Shown here one piece after another: positions 50,199 to 59,057 of a DNA stretch of 64,000 nt. The first letter of the stretch is position 1. Each line of letters starts with the position of its first letter. Position numbers and translations under genes: made by a program. This DNA is from Actinobacillus vicugnae (GTDB lineage: Bacteria; Pseudomonadota; Gammaproteobacteria; Enterobacterales; Pasteurellaceae): NCBI RefSeq assembly GCF_901687125.1, contig NZ_CABFJY010000011.1, positions 1 through 64,000 on the forward strand, read 5' to 3'. The notes under the pieces are model-generated. The model had not been told where the DNA came from. It made no database searches and was given only the letters and a program-made list of their open reading frames with translations.

Positions 50199-50401
50199 AA
50201 AAAAACCTTAAGTAATGATGATTCGAAAAGAGGCTAGCGTACCAAAATTCATCGTAAAACGATACTAAATTTTTATCCTTTACATAGGCTTAATTTGTGA
50301 TATTTTATGCTACTTCTGTTTCAATTTCAGTCAAACAAACTATTTTTAATAAATTACGCTTGCAATCATGCTAAAAGTGAGTATTATACACCGCATACAG
50401 A

Positions 50402-50478
<77 letters not shown>

Positions 50479-50485
50479 GAATTGC

Positions 50486-50514
50486 TAGCCCTTGATAATA
50501 TCGAGGGCTTTTTC
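50486..50514 (+). terminator. terminator of tRNA-fMet
   Basis: GCCCTTGA pairs with TCGAGGGC (one G-U) around TAATA, followed by five T. Confidence 0.8.
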
Positions 50515-50608
50515 GTATTTACAAAAAAATTAAATTTTACCGCTTGCGAATCCGTTTCTTTTGCCAGTACACTTGGCAAACCTCACACTGGTTTTCTACA
50601 ATTCTACT

Positions 50609-52069
50609 ATGAATAACATTCTTACCATTACTCAACTTAACTATTCAGTACGTAACTTACTTGAAATGGAATTAGGGCAAGTTTGGCTCACGGGCGAAAT
50701 TTCTAATTTTAGCCAGCCTGTATCAGGTCATTGGTATCTCACACTCAAAGACGAAAATGCCCAAGTGCGTGGCGCTATGTTTAGGATGAAAAACCAGCGT
50801 GTCGCTTTCCGTCCACAAAATGGCACGCAAGTGTTAGTGCGTGCCAACGTGAGTTTATATGAGCCTCGCGGTGACTATCAGATCATTATCGAAAGTATGC
50901 AACCTGCAGGAGACGGGCTTTTACAGCAACAGTTTGAGCAATTAAAGATGAAACTGGCTGCTGAAGGGTTGTTTGCGCAGGAGAAAAAAAAGCCAATTCC
51001 TGCTTTTGCTAAACGTGTGGGCATTATTACTTCCTCAAGTGGCGCTGCTTTACAAGATATTCTTAATATTTTAAAGCGCCGTGATCCGAGTTTATCTATC
51101 ATCATTTACCCTACTTTAGTGCAAGGTAAAGAAGCAAGCCAAGATATTGTTGCCACGATTGATTTAGCTAATTTACGCAATGAATGCGATGTATTGATCG
51201 TAGGGCGAGGCGGTGGTTCGCTAGAAGATTTATGGTGTTTTAATGAAGAAGTCGTAGCTCAAGCAATTTTCCGTTCTAACATTCCAATTATCAGTGCGGT
51301 GGGGCATGAAACTGATGTCACTATTGCCGACTTTGTTGCAGATTTAAGAGCGCCAACCCCTTCTGCTGCAGCCGAATTGGTTAGCCGTGATCAGCAAGAG
51401 TTGATTCGTCAATTACAGCATCAATTTGACAGAATTAGTCTCGCTTTTGACCGCTTGTGGAACGAGAAAAGTGCTGGTTTTGCACAATTAAAATTGCGTT
51501 TAAATGCTCAACATCCTGTGCGCCAAATTCAAATGCAACAACAGCAATTAACGCAATTTAACTACCGTTTAGAAAGCACAATCCATAAAACATATTTAAC
51601 TGAAAAGCAAAAGCTAGCACAGTTGTTGCTTCGTTTAACCAATCAACACCCACAACATCAGCTACAACAACAGCAAACACAGTTAAAGCAAGCTGAATAC
51701 CGCTTAACCCAAGCAATAGAACAAACTCTTCTTGCCAAACAACATCAATGGAAAAACCTTACAGAGCGAGTTAAACGCAATCCATTGCCACATTATGTCG
51801 CAAAACAAACGCAACAACATGCTCAGTTAGCACAACAACTTCAATTTGCAATGGAGAAAAAATTTAGTAAAGCACAGCAAAAATTCCAAGCACTTTGCAC
51901 CAAAATTGATGGATTAAGTCCGCTAAAAATTTTAGCGCGCGGTTACTCTGTTACCCAAAATTCACAGGGCGAAATTCTTTGTTCTACCGCAAATCTAAAA
52001 GTTGGCAGTCAAATCACCACCAAACTATCACAAGGTGAAATTGTGAGTGAAATCCTGAAGATTGATTGA
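50609..52069 (+). CDS. xseA: exodeoxyribonuclease VII large subunit
   Basis: The 486-residue subunit digests single-stranded DNA from both ends with XseB. The N-terminal OB domain ([22 protein letters not shown]) is followed by the catalytic core [35 protein letters not shown] and [30 protein letters not shown], then a long Gln-rich coiled coil and the C-terminal [12 protein letters not shown]. The start at 50609 ([14 protein letters not shown]) fits the family; a TTG at 50561 would add 16 residues. The ribosome site is weak. Confidence 0.94.
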   Translation: MNNILTITQLNYSVRNLLEMELGQVWLTGEISNFSQPVSGHWYLTLKDENAQVRGAMFRMKNQRVAFRPQNGTQVLVRANVSLYEPRGDYQIIIESMQPAGDGLLQQQFEQLKMKLAAEGLFAQEKKKPIPAFAKRVGIITSSSGAALQDILNILKRRDPSLSIIIYPTLVQGKEASQDIVATIDLANLRNECDVLIVGRGGGSLEDLWCFNEEVVAQAIFRSNIPIISAVGHETDVTIADFVADLRAPTPSAAAELVSRDQQELIRQLQHQFDRISLAFDRLWNEKSAGFAQLKLRLNAQHPVRQIQMQQQQLTQFNYRLESTIHKTYLTEKQKLAQLLLRLTNQHPQHQLQQQQTQLKQAEYRLTQAIEQTLLAKQHQWKNLTERVKRNPLPHYVAKQTQQHAQLAQQLQFAMEKKFSKAQQKFQALCTKIDGLSPLKILARGYSVTQNSQGEILCSTANLKVGSQITTKLSQGEIVSEILKID

Positions 52070-52150
52070 TTAAAATATACCCAATTTGAATTTAATTCAT
52101 TTTTCTTTTGGCAAATCAAAGTGTTAGTCCATCATTGGCTATGTTGTTCA

Positions 52151-52187
52151 CGAAGTTATCCACAAGTTGTGTGAATAACTTCGTTTT
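52151..52187 (+). terminator. hairpin after xseA containing two inverted DnaA boxes
   Basis: CGAAGTTAT (52151-52159) pairs with ATAACTTCG (52175-52183), then four T. Inside the arms lie TTATCCACA (52156-52164) and, inverted, TGTGAATAA (52170-52178), both fitting the DnaA-box consensus TTATNCACA, separated by five bases. The remainder of 52070-52329 holds one exact uptake signal (52251-52259) and the tRNA-Leu promoter region. Confidence 0.6.
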
Positions 52188-52329
52188 ACCATGCAAAATA
52201 AGTGTTGCTTTTTACGGCAAACAATGATTTCCTCCTTTTTTATTTGTTGCACAAGCGGTCTAATTTGCCTATAATCACGCACATTGCTAGCGTGATTCTT
52301 GCTTGGCAATTTACAATCATTTATCCTTA

Positions 52330-52416
52330 GCCAGTGTGACGAAATTGGTAGACGTAGCGGATTCAAAATCCGCCGCCCTTAAAAGCGTGTCGGTTCGAGT
52401 CCGACCACTGGCACCA
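52330..52416 (+). tRNA. tRNA-Leu (CAA)
   Basis: An 87-nt class II tRNA: acceptor GCCAGTG / CACTGGC, anticodon loop TTCAAAA (CAA), a long variable arm (CGCCCTTAAAAGCG), T-arm GGTTCGAGTCC and encoded CCA. It borders the element remnant, and tRNA-Leu genes are known targets of Pasteurellaceae integrative elements. Confidence 0.96.
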
Positions 52417-52479
52417 TTCATAATTCTCATATCTATCTAAGCATAAAACACAATCCATTCAACACGAAGGAGTGTTTAT

Positions 52480-53126
52480 ATGCTAAATCAATATAAACCA
52501 TTTATTGTTACTGTAATGTCCACTAAAGGTGGCGTAACTAAATCTACTAATGTCGCAAACACATTGGTGTAAATTGTGATCTTCGTACATTAATGATTGA
52601 CACAGATACTCAACCTACAGTATCTTCTTACAACCATATTGATGAACAATCACCATTTGGTATTTACGAATTTTTTAATAGACCTGATTTACACTATAGA
52701 GAACTCATTTCTGAAACCGAGTTTCAAAATCTTGACATTATCCAATCAAACGACCCAAATGATCGTTTAACTACTGAGTTAAAGAACAATCCTGCGGGTG
52801 CTCTTCTATTTAACAAACTTGTTCATCAGATTGAAGGTTACGACCTTATCATTATTGATACACGCAGTACACGTGGCATTACGGTTGATATGACCGCATT
52901 GGCGAGTGATTTAGTTATCTCTCCAATTAAACCAGAATTGGTTTCCGCACGAGAATTTGTGCGTGGAACGTTGAATTTATATCAATCTCTTGAAATATTT
53001 ACAGACTACGGTTTAACCCTTCCTCCATTAAAAGCTGTTATTAATTACTTAGACCATACAAAAGATGCGAAAAAATCGTTATGGCTAATTCAAGTCAATC
53101 AGAGCTATACCATCCTATTCTATTGA
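52480..53126 (+). pseudogene. parA: parA-type ATPase of an integrative element, frameshifted
   Basis: From the ATG at 52480 (after GAAGGAG) the frame reads FIVTVMSTKGGVTKSTNVAN, a ParA Walker A, then stops at TAA near 52573. Coding continues in another frame as IGVNCDLRTLMIDTDTQPTVSSY, with IIIDTRSTRGITVDM (Walker B region) and SAREFVRGTLNLYQ, as in ParA of ICE ends. An apparent duplication of AC in AAACACATT at about 52560 explains the shift. The 3' end is shortened and runs into dnaB. Non-functional. Confidence 0.85.
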
Positions 53127-53345
53127 AGCCGAGCAAGCCGTATTAGGCGGATTGCTTTTGGATAATAATAAATGGGATTGAGCTGTAAAACAGATTCAAT
53201 TGTGACAGGTACATCTTTCGGTATTGATCGCTTAGATAACAGTACTGCTAGTGGGCAAAGTGGCGATTTAATTATTTTAACTGCTCGCCCATCCATGGGA
53301 AAAACCGCATTATCACTAAAATTTATCGAAAGTGCGCTGAATTAG
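53081..53345 (+). pseudogene. dnaB: dnaB-type replicative helicase, decayed
   Basis: An ATG at 53081 (MANSSQSELY) is followed, one base out of frame, by YSIEAEQAVLGGLLLDNNKWD, the DnaB N-terminus. About 150 codons are then missing, and from about 53200 TGTSFGIDRLDNSTASGQSGDLIILTARPSMGKTAL follows, the DnaB RecA-fold with its Walker A, ending at TAG 53345. Such dnaB copies follow parA in ICEHin1056-type elements. Not functional. Confidence 0.82.
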
Positions 53346-53509
53346 GCAACCAATAAACCCGCACAATATTATCCGCACATAAACATTTATTTGAACTAAG
53401 TCCCTATAACCTTGCCTATATATTAGGGTTATAACTGTTTTTTAACTATTTTTTCACATTAATTATAAAGTTTTAAAGTCGTTTATATCATTTAAAGGAC
53501 GAACCTTTT
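53346..53509. other. non-coding gap before the glycan operon
   Basis: 164 bp with no gene. TATAACC (about 53405) can pair with GGGTTATA (about 53427), followed by CTG and six T, a possible terminator of the relic; the AT-rich rest presumably holds the operon promoter, though I see no clear -35/-10 pair. Confidence 0.4.
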
Positions 53510-54709
53510 ATGCAAAACTTAATAACATCTCATTGTACTTCTCCTCCACCTCGAATTGCGTTTTATTCCCACGACACAATGGGATTCGGACATATTCGCC
53601 GTAATATGTTACTAGCGCAATCAGTATTACAAGCCAATCCGAACACAGATGTGTTATTGCTTTCTGGTGTACGTGAATCTGGCGCTTTTAAATTACCTAA
53701 AGGCGCGGACACCGTTACACTGCCAACCTATTTTAAAACGGCTGACGGAGAGTATATTCCGCGTTCTTTAGGCACGGATATCAAACGTCTGGTTAAAATA
53801 CGCCGTAAAATTATTCATGCAGCATTGGAAGCATTTGAACCAGATATTTTAGTGGTGGATAACGTGCCACGCGGTGCCATGAATGAATTGGATAGTATTC
53901 TGCCTGAACTCGCCAATCACGGTACACATTTGGTTTTAGGTTTACGCGATATTATTGATGAACCAGATGTCGTGCGTAAACAATGGCAAAAATTAAAAAA
54001 TATTGAAATCATTAGATTATATTTTTCCAGTATTTGGGTTTATGGCGATCCGCAATTATTTGATTTTACTCAAGAATATAATTTACCTAATGATATCAGT
54101 AAAAAACTCCATTATATGGGCTATTTAGATCAAACCCGACGAATGGAATACCAAGGCGGTTTGAATACGGTGATTTCCGATATGCCATCCCCTTATGCAT
54201 TATGTATGGTCGGCGGCGGTCAAGACGGTTTCGATCTGGCCAAAAATTTCTTACAAGCACAATTACCTGAAGGCTGGAGTGGCTTATTGATCAGTGGCGC
54301 ATTAATGCCGTCTGGACAACGTCGTCACTTAGAATTATTGACTGAGCAACGTCCTGATATCTGTATGGTCGATTTCGTTGCTGAACCGTTAAAGCTTATG
54401 CAAAACGCAGAATGCATGATTTCTATGGGCGGTTATAACACCACTACTGAAATTCTTTCTTTCAATAAATGCGCATTAATCGTACCTCGTATCAGACCAC
54501 GCTTAGAACAATGGATTCGAGCTTCCCGCCTAGCCAAAATGGGCGTTATTGATTGTCTACACCCGAATGATTTAACGCCTGAAGCATTATCAGCTTGGTT
54601 AGCAAAACAAAAACTGCAAGCGAATGCCCGCGATATGCTGAAATTTAACGGTTTAGACAATGTAGTCAGCCAAATTAATCAAATTATAAAGTTCGGTTCT
54701 TCTCTTTAA
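53510..54709 (+). CDS. family 28-like glycosyltransferase (COG4671 type)
   Basis: The 399-residue GT-B protein opens PPRIAFYSHDTMGFGHIRRNMLLAQ, the pattern of predicted glycosyltransferases related to MurG/GT28, and has the C-terminal nucleotide-sugar half with MVGGGQDGFDLA, ISMGGYNTTTEILSFNKCALIVPR. It probably works on the cytoplasmic face on a lipid- or sugar-linked acceptor; donor and acceptor are unknown. It is the first gene of a six-gene plus-strand operon; AAAGGA precedes its ATG. Confidence 0.75.
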   Translation: MQNLITSHCTSPPPRIAFYSHDTMGFGHIRRNMLLAQSVLQANPNTDVLLLSGVRESGAFKLPKGADTVTLPTYFKTADGEYIPRSLGTDIKRLVKIRRKIIHAALEAFEPDILVVDNVPRGAMNELDSILPELANHGTHLVLGLRDIIDEPDVVRKQWQKLKNIEIIRLYFSSIWVYGDPQLFDFTQEYNLPNDISKKLHYMGYLDQTRRMEYQGGLNTVISDMPSPYALCMVGGGQDGFDLAKNFLQAQLPEGWSGLLISGALMPSGQRRHLELLTEQRPDICMVDFVAEPLKLMQNAECMISMGGYNTTTEILSFNKCALIVPRIRPRLEQWIRASRLAKMGVIDCLHPNDLTPEALSAWLAKQKLQANARDMLKFNGLDNVVSQINQIIKFGSSL

Positions 54710-54731
54710 CTCATTTTTTATGGATGTAATT

Positions 54732-55961
54732 ATGAATACTTTAAACAACACTACTCCTATGTATGTCGGTTATGTGCTGAAACGTTACCCTCGTTTTTCG
54801 GAAACTTTTGTTGTTAATGAAATTTTAGCCCATGAACGAGTCGGCACTAAAATCGATATTTTTGCTTTAGGTCCAGTTGAAGAAACCCATTTCCAAGACG
54901 GAATTTCTCGTGTTCGTGGTCCTGTAACGCGTTACGAATCCAAACAACGTAATCTAGAAAACTTATGGGAAGCAATGCGTAAAGGGTTTGCCGAATTACC
55001 GAATTTTGTTGAAAAATTAGCTCAAGTTGATCAATGCAACGTATATGAATTATACCAGGCAATTTCTGTGGCATTAGAAGTGAAAAAACGCGGTATTCAA
55101 CACTTACACGCTCACTTTGGTACCCAAGCAACCACCGTGGCTCGTCAAGCCGCGCGCCTTGCAGACATTACTTATACTTTTACCGCACACGCAAAAGACA
55201 TCTTCTTCCAATATGAGGATTCGACTAACTTAGGGGAAAAAATGCGTGATTCTGCAACGACCATTACCATTTCCGACTACAACAAAGCCTATTTACAAGC
55301 ACAATACGGTTCGGATGCGGATAAAGTGGTACGCATCTATAACGGTATGGATTTAAAAAAATTCCCTTACGCACCATTTGAAAAAAGAGAACGTCATATT
55401 TTAGCCGTTGGGCGTTTAGTCCCGAAAAAAGGGTTCACCTATTTATTGCAAGCGCTTGCAATCTTAAAAGCTCGTGGCGAAAAAATGTACTGCACTCTTA
55501 TAGGCGACGGTAAATTACGCGATGAAATCGCTGCGGAAATCACTGCACTTGATATCGGTGATGTGATTACCATGGTAGGACCTATGGCTCAACCAGATAT
55601 TATTCGTCAAATGTCAACGGCAAATATGGTGGTCTCACCTTGCGTAATCAGCGATGACGGTGACCGTGATGGTTTACCGACGGTATTACTTGAATCTATG
55701 GCATTAGGTACCCCAGTGATTTCTACCCAAGTTGTAGGCATCCCCGAATTAGTCAAAGACGGCGAAACGGGTTTATGCGTAGAAGCTGAAAATGCCGAAG
55801 TTCTCGCTGATGCAATGATACGCTTATTAAATGACCATGCATTATGCAAAAAACTGTCTGAAAACGGACGTCAATTAATTGAACAAGAATACGATGAAGA
55901 TACCAATGCGGCAAAACAACGTGATTTCTTCGCCGCTGCAATTAACTCATCAAAAGCATAA
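54732..55961 (+). CDS. GT4-family glycosyltransferase
   Basis: A 409-residue GT-B enzyme. The N-terminal half has VGYVLKRYPRFSETFVVNEILAHE and HLHAHFGTQATTVARQAARL; the C-terminal donor half has ILAVGRLVPKKGFTYLLQAL, LIGDGKLRDEI and the E-x7-E motif in DGLPTVLLESMALGTPVISTQVVGIPELV. Retaining transfer from a nucleotide sugar is expected. The start at 54732 follows GGATG by seven bases; ATG 54720 is an alternative adding four residues. Confidence 0.85.
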   Translation: MNTLNNTTPMYVGYVLKRYPRFSETFVVNEILAHERVGTKIDIFALGPVEETHFQDGISRVRGPVTRYESKQRNLENLWEAMRKGFAELPNFVEKLAQVDQCNVYELYQAISVALEVKKRGIQHLHAHFGTQATTVARQAARLADITYTFTAHAKDIFFQYEDSTNLGEKMRDSATTITISDYNKAYLQAQYGSDADKVVRIYNGMDLKKFPYAPFEKRERHILAVGRLVPKKGFTYLLQALAILKARGEKMYCTLIGDGKLRDEIAAEITALDIGDVITMVGPMAQPDIIRQMSTANMVVSPCVISDDGDRDGLPTVLLESMALGTPVISTQVVGIPELVKDGETGLCVEAENAEVLADAMIRLLNDHALCKKLSENGRQLIEQEYDEDTNAAKQRDFFAAAINSSKA

Positions 55962-55975
55962 CCAGGAAATAAATT

Positions 55976-57166
55976 ATGAGAATAGCTTATATTTGTGCTG
56001 ATCCAGGTATTCCCGTATTCGGTACTAAAGGCGCCTCCGTACACGTACAAGAAGTAATTAAAGGCATGCTGGCACGCGGTCATGAAGTTACTCTCTTTGC
56101 TCAGCGTTTAGGCGGTGACGCACCAGAAGAATTAAAAGAGATTAACATCAAGAAATTTGCAAAATTACCTAAAACCTCCAAAGAAGAACGTGCGCAAACC
56201 GCATTAGCAGCGAATACTGCCAATGAAGAAATGTTGGGAAAATACGGTCCGTTTGATTTGGTTTACGAGCGTTATTCTTTATGGAGTAACGTCGGTATGA
56301 CATTTGCGAAAAAACATCACATTATGGGTTTATTGGAAGTCAATGCACCGTTAATCGAGGAACAAAAGAAACACCGCGAATTACCGTTAGAACAAGAAGC
56401 GAAAAAAATTGCTCATGCTGTGTTTAATGATGCAGATGCAATTATTGCCGTATCACCAGGTGTAAAACACTATTTAGAGGCATTTGCAAAGGTAGGTCAC
56501 AAAACGCACGTGATTGCAAATGGTGTCGCATTAGATCGCTTCCTTCCTGCGGCTACAAAAAACACGGAACGCTTAAGTCACTTAAAACAAACGGTTGAAC
56601 AACATCAACCCGTGACAGTTGGTTTCTTAGGCACATTAAAACCTTGGCACGGTCTTGCAACACTAGTGCAAGCATGGCGTTTATTACGTGAACAAGACCA
56701 CAATGTCCGCTTATTAATTGTGGGTGACGGCCCTGAGTTTGAACCGTTAAATGCAGAAATCAATCAGCTAAATCTAGCTGATTACGTCACATTTGCTGGC
56801 GCGGTACAACCTGAAGACGTACCGCAATGGCTTGCTCAAATGGATATCGCAGTCGCCCCGTATCCGCAATTAGAGAATTTCTATTTTTCTCCATTGAAGA
56901 TTTATGAATATATGGCAGCGGCATTACCGATTATTACAACCAATGTCGGTCACTTACCTACAGTGGTTGAACATAATCATAACGGCATTTTAGTTGAACC
57001 TGAAAATCCGCAAAAAATGGCGAGAGGTATTTTATCTTTGATTAAAAATCCCGCAAAAACGATCGCACTTGGTAAGGCTGCGCGTTTAACTGCGGAACAA
57101 AGACACAGCTGGTTATCGGTTGTAGATCAAATATTGGACATCGCGCATGACTGCAAAGAACGTTAA
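55976..57166 (+). CDS. GT4-family glycosyltransferase
   Basis: A 396-residue GT-B enzyme: MRIAYICADPGIPVFGTKGASVHVQEVIKGMLARGHEV, then AIIAVSPGVKHYLEAF, VGFLGTLKPWHGLATLVQAW, LIVGDGPEFE and the E-x7-E region FYFSPLKIYEYMAAALPIITTNVGHLPTVV. It differs from the preceding GT4, so two linkages are likely. CAGGAAA precedes the ATG; its end overlaps the ABC gene by 20 bp. Confidence 0.85.
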   Translation: MRIAYICADPGIPVFGTKGASVHVQEVIKGMLARGHEVTLFAQRLGGDAPEELKEINIKKFAKLPKTSKEERAQTALAANTANEEMLGKYGPFDLVYERYSLWSNVGMTFAKKHHIMGLLEVNAPLIEEQKKHRELPLEQEAKKIAHAVFNDADAIIAVSPGVKHYLEAFAKVGHKTHVIANGVALDRFLPAATKNTERLSHLKQTVEQHQPVTVGFLGTLKPWHGLATLVQAWRLLREQDHNVRLLIVGDGPEFEPLNAEINQLNLADYVTFAGAVQPEDVPQWLAQMDIAVAPYPQLENFYFSPLKIYEYMAAALPIITTNVGHLPTVVEHNHNGILVEPENPQKMARGILSLIKNPAKTIALGKAARLTAEQRHSWLSVVDQILDIAHDCKER

Positions 57167-59030
57167 GGTACCGAAAATCAATACCACCGCTTGGTGGTCT
57201 GTTGCCCGAAGGTTAAAAGATTACATTCGTCCTGAACGGACGCTCGTGATTACATCACTCTTAGCCTTATTAATGACCACTGGAATGCGCTTACTTAAGC
57301 CATTGCCATTAGCATTCGTATTTGACCATGTATTGATTGAATCACTGGATCCCTCGGATGTCCTTAAGGAAAGTACCAAAGAATTTGAGACTAATTTACA
57401 CTATGGGTTATTCGATTCGTTGCTAGTTCAACTCACCCAAGAACAGATATTAATTGGCTGCGGTATTGCTGTTGTCATTGTCGCTTTAATGACATCGGCG
57501 TGCAGTTTTTTTAGTACCGTTGGTTTAGCGCTTGCGGGTAGCCGTATTCTTAGTAGTATACGAAATGATTTGTTTGAACATATTCAATATCTATCGTTAC
57601 GTTTCCACTCACAGGCAAAAGCTGGCGATTTAACAATGCGTTTAATCAACGACATCGGCATGTTGCGTGAAGCGGTTATCACAGCATTAATGCCTATGCT
57701 GGCAAATATTCTTATTTTGCTCGGCATGACGGGAATGATGTTTTACTTAGACTGGAATTTAACGCTCTTAGCTATACTCTCTTTCCCTGTTCTTTGGTGG
57801 ACAACGAATCGTACAGGCGAAAAAATTCATCAAGCCAGTCGAGAACAACGTAAGCAAGAAGGTTCATTAGCTGCAAAAGCGGCAGAATATATCAGTTCAA
57901 TTCGTATCGTACAGTCATTATCTTTAGAAGATGCAACCTTGCAAAGTTTTGCTGGCAACAACACCGATGCACGTAAGAAAGATGTGAAAACCAAACGCCT
58001 TGCGGCAGGTCTTGAACGTCGTGTAGATATTCTCGTTGCTTTTGTTACGGCAATCGTCTTATTCATGGGGGCAAGATCTGTATTACATGGTGAAATGACT
58101 CCAGGTGAGTTATTAATTTTTATGTCGTATTTAAATAACTCTTTCCGTCCCGTACGTGAATATGCGAAATACACGACTCGTCTATCTAAAGCATTAGCAG
58201 CAGGCGAACGTATCGTTGATCTGTTGGATGAAGAGCCAGATATTCAAGACAAACCGAATGCTCCGAAACTGAAACACGTAAAAGGTGAAGTGCGATTTGA
58301 GCATGTTTTCTTTAGCCATCAAAACAAAGAAAACCTTGCTCAACCAGTATTAAAAGATATGAATTTTACTATCAAACCAGGGCAAAGCGTGGCGATAGTC
58401 GGTCCGTCTGGTGCAGGTAAATCCACGATTACCAGCTTATTGCTACGTTTATATGATCCAGATGAAGGTGCTGTGCGCATTGACGGCAAAGATATTCGTG
58501 ACTACAAAATATCTAGCGTTCGTTCACAAATCGCCATCGTGCCACAGGACAATATTCTGTTCGGGGTATCTATACGTAGAAACATTGCTCTTGGCGCACA
58601 TAACAATAAAGATGAAGTGACCGATGAACAAATCATCGCAGCAGCCAAACTGGCACAAGCACATGATTTTATTATGGCAATGCCTGAAGGCTATGACACG
58701 GTATTAAGCGAACGTGGTAGCTCATTATCTGGTGGACAAAGACAGCGTATTGCGATTGCACGTGCTGCGGTAAATAACAACTCAATCTTAATTTTAGATG
58801 AACCAACGGTCGGTCTCGATCAGGAAAGTGAAAATGCGGTGATCAAGGCGCTAGATAATCTTACCCATGGGCGCACTACTATTATCATCACGCACGATTT
58901 GAATTTTGCCACTAAAGCCGACCGCATTATTTTTGTAGATAACGGTGCAGTTAAAGAGCAAGGCAGTCACCAAAAATTACTGGCGAAAGGCGGTAAATAT
59001 GCTGCTTGGTGGAAACTGCAAAACGGTTAA
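57147..59030 (+). CDS. MsbA-like ABC exporter, fused permease-ATPase
   Basis: A 627-residue half-transporter. The membrane domain (about 1-350) has six helices with RPERTLVITSLLALLMTTGMRLLKPLP and SLRFHSQAKAGDLTMRLINDIGMLREA; the ATPase has Walker A GPSGAGKST, Q-loop VPQDNILF, signature LSGGQRQR, Walker B ILILDEPTVGLD and switch TITHDL-like ITHDL. It would act as a homodimer. In this operon it is the only exporter, so it should carry the glycan or glycolipid made by the neighbouring enzymes across the inner membrane. Confidence 0.88.
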   Translation: MTAKNVKVPKINTTAWWSVARRLKDYIRPERTLVITSLLALLMTTGMRLLKPLPLAFVFDHVLIESLDPSDVLKESTKEFETNLHYGLFDSLLVQLTQEQILIGCGIAVVIVALMTSACSFFSTVGLALAGSRILSSIRNDLFEHIQYLSLRFHSQAKAGDLTMRLINDIGMLREAVITALMPMLANILILLGMTGMMFYLDWNLTLLAILSFPVLWWTTNRTGEKIHQASREQRKQEGSLAAKAAEYISSIRIVQSLSLEDATLQSFAGNNTDARKKDVKTKRLAAGLERRVDILVAFVTAIVLFMGARSVLHGEMTPGELLIFMSYLNNSFRPVREYAKYTTRLSKALAAGERIVDLLDEEPDIQDKPNAPKLKHVKGEVRFEHVFFSHQNKENLAQPVLKDMNFTIKPGQSVAIVGPSGAGKSTITSLLLRLYDPDEGAVRIDGKDIRDYKISSVRSQIAIVPQDNILFGVSIRRNIALGAHNNKDEVTDEQIIAAAKLAQAHDFIMAMPEGYDTVLSERGSSLSGGQRQRIAIARAAVNNNSILILDEPTVGLDQESENAVIKALDNLTHGRTTIIITHDLNFATKADRIIFVDNGAVKEQGSHQKLLAKGGKYAAWWKLQNG

Positions 59031-59057
59031 CAGCGAATCAAAGGAGTTTATTTTATT

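Larger units (their letters stand above)
52330..53345 (+). mobile_element. remnant end of an integrative conjugative element at tRNA-Leu
   Basis: Directly after tRNA-Leu come a frameshifted parA and a deleted dnaB, in that order and orientation. parA-dnaB next to a tRNA-Leu attachment site is the end structure of ICEHin1056/ICEPmu1-like elements. No integrase or second attachment copy is seen in the window, so this is a degraded end; how far the former element reached (perhaps over the glycan operon) is open. Confidence 0.65.
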
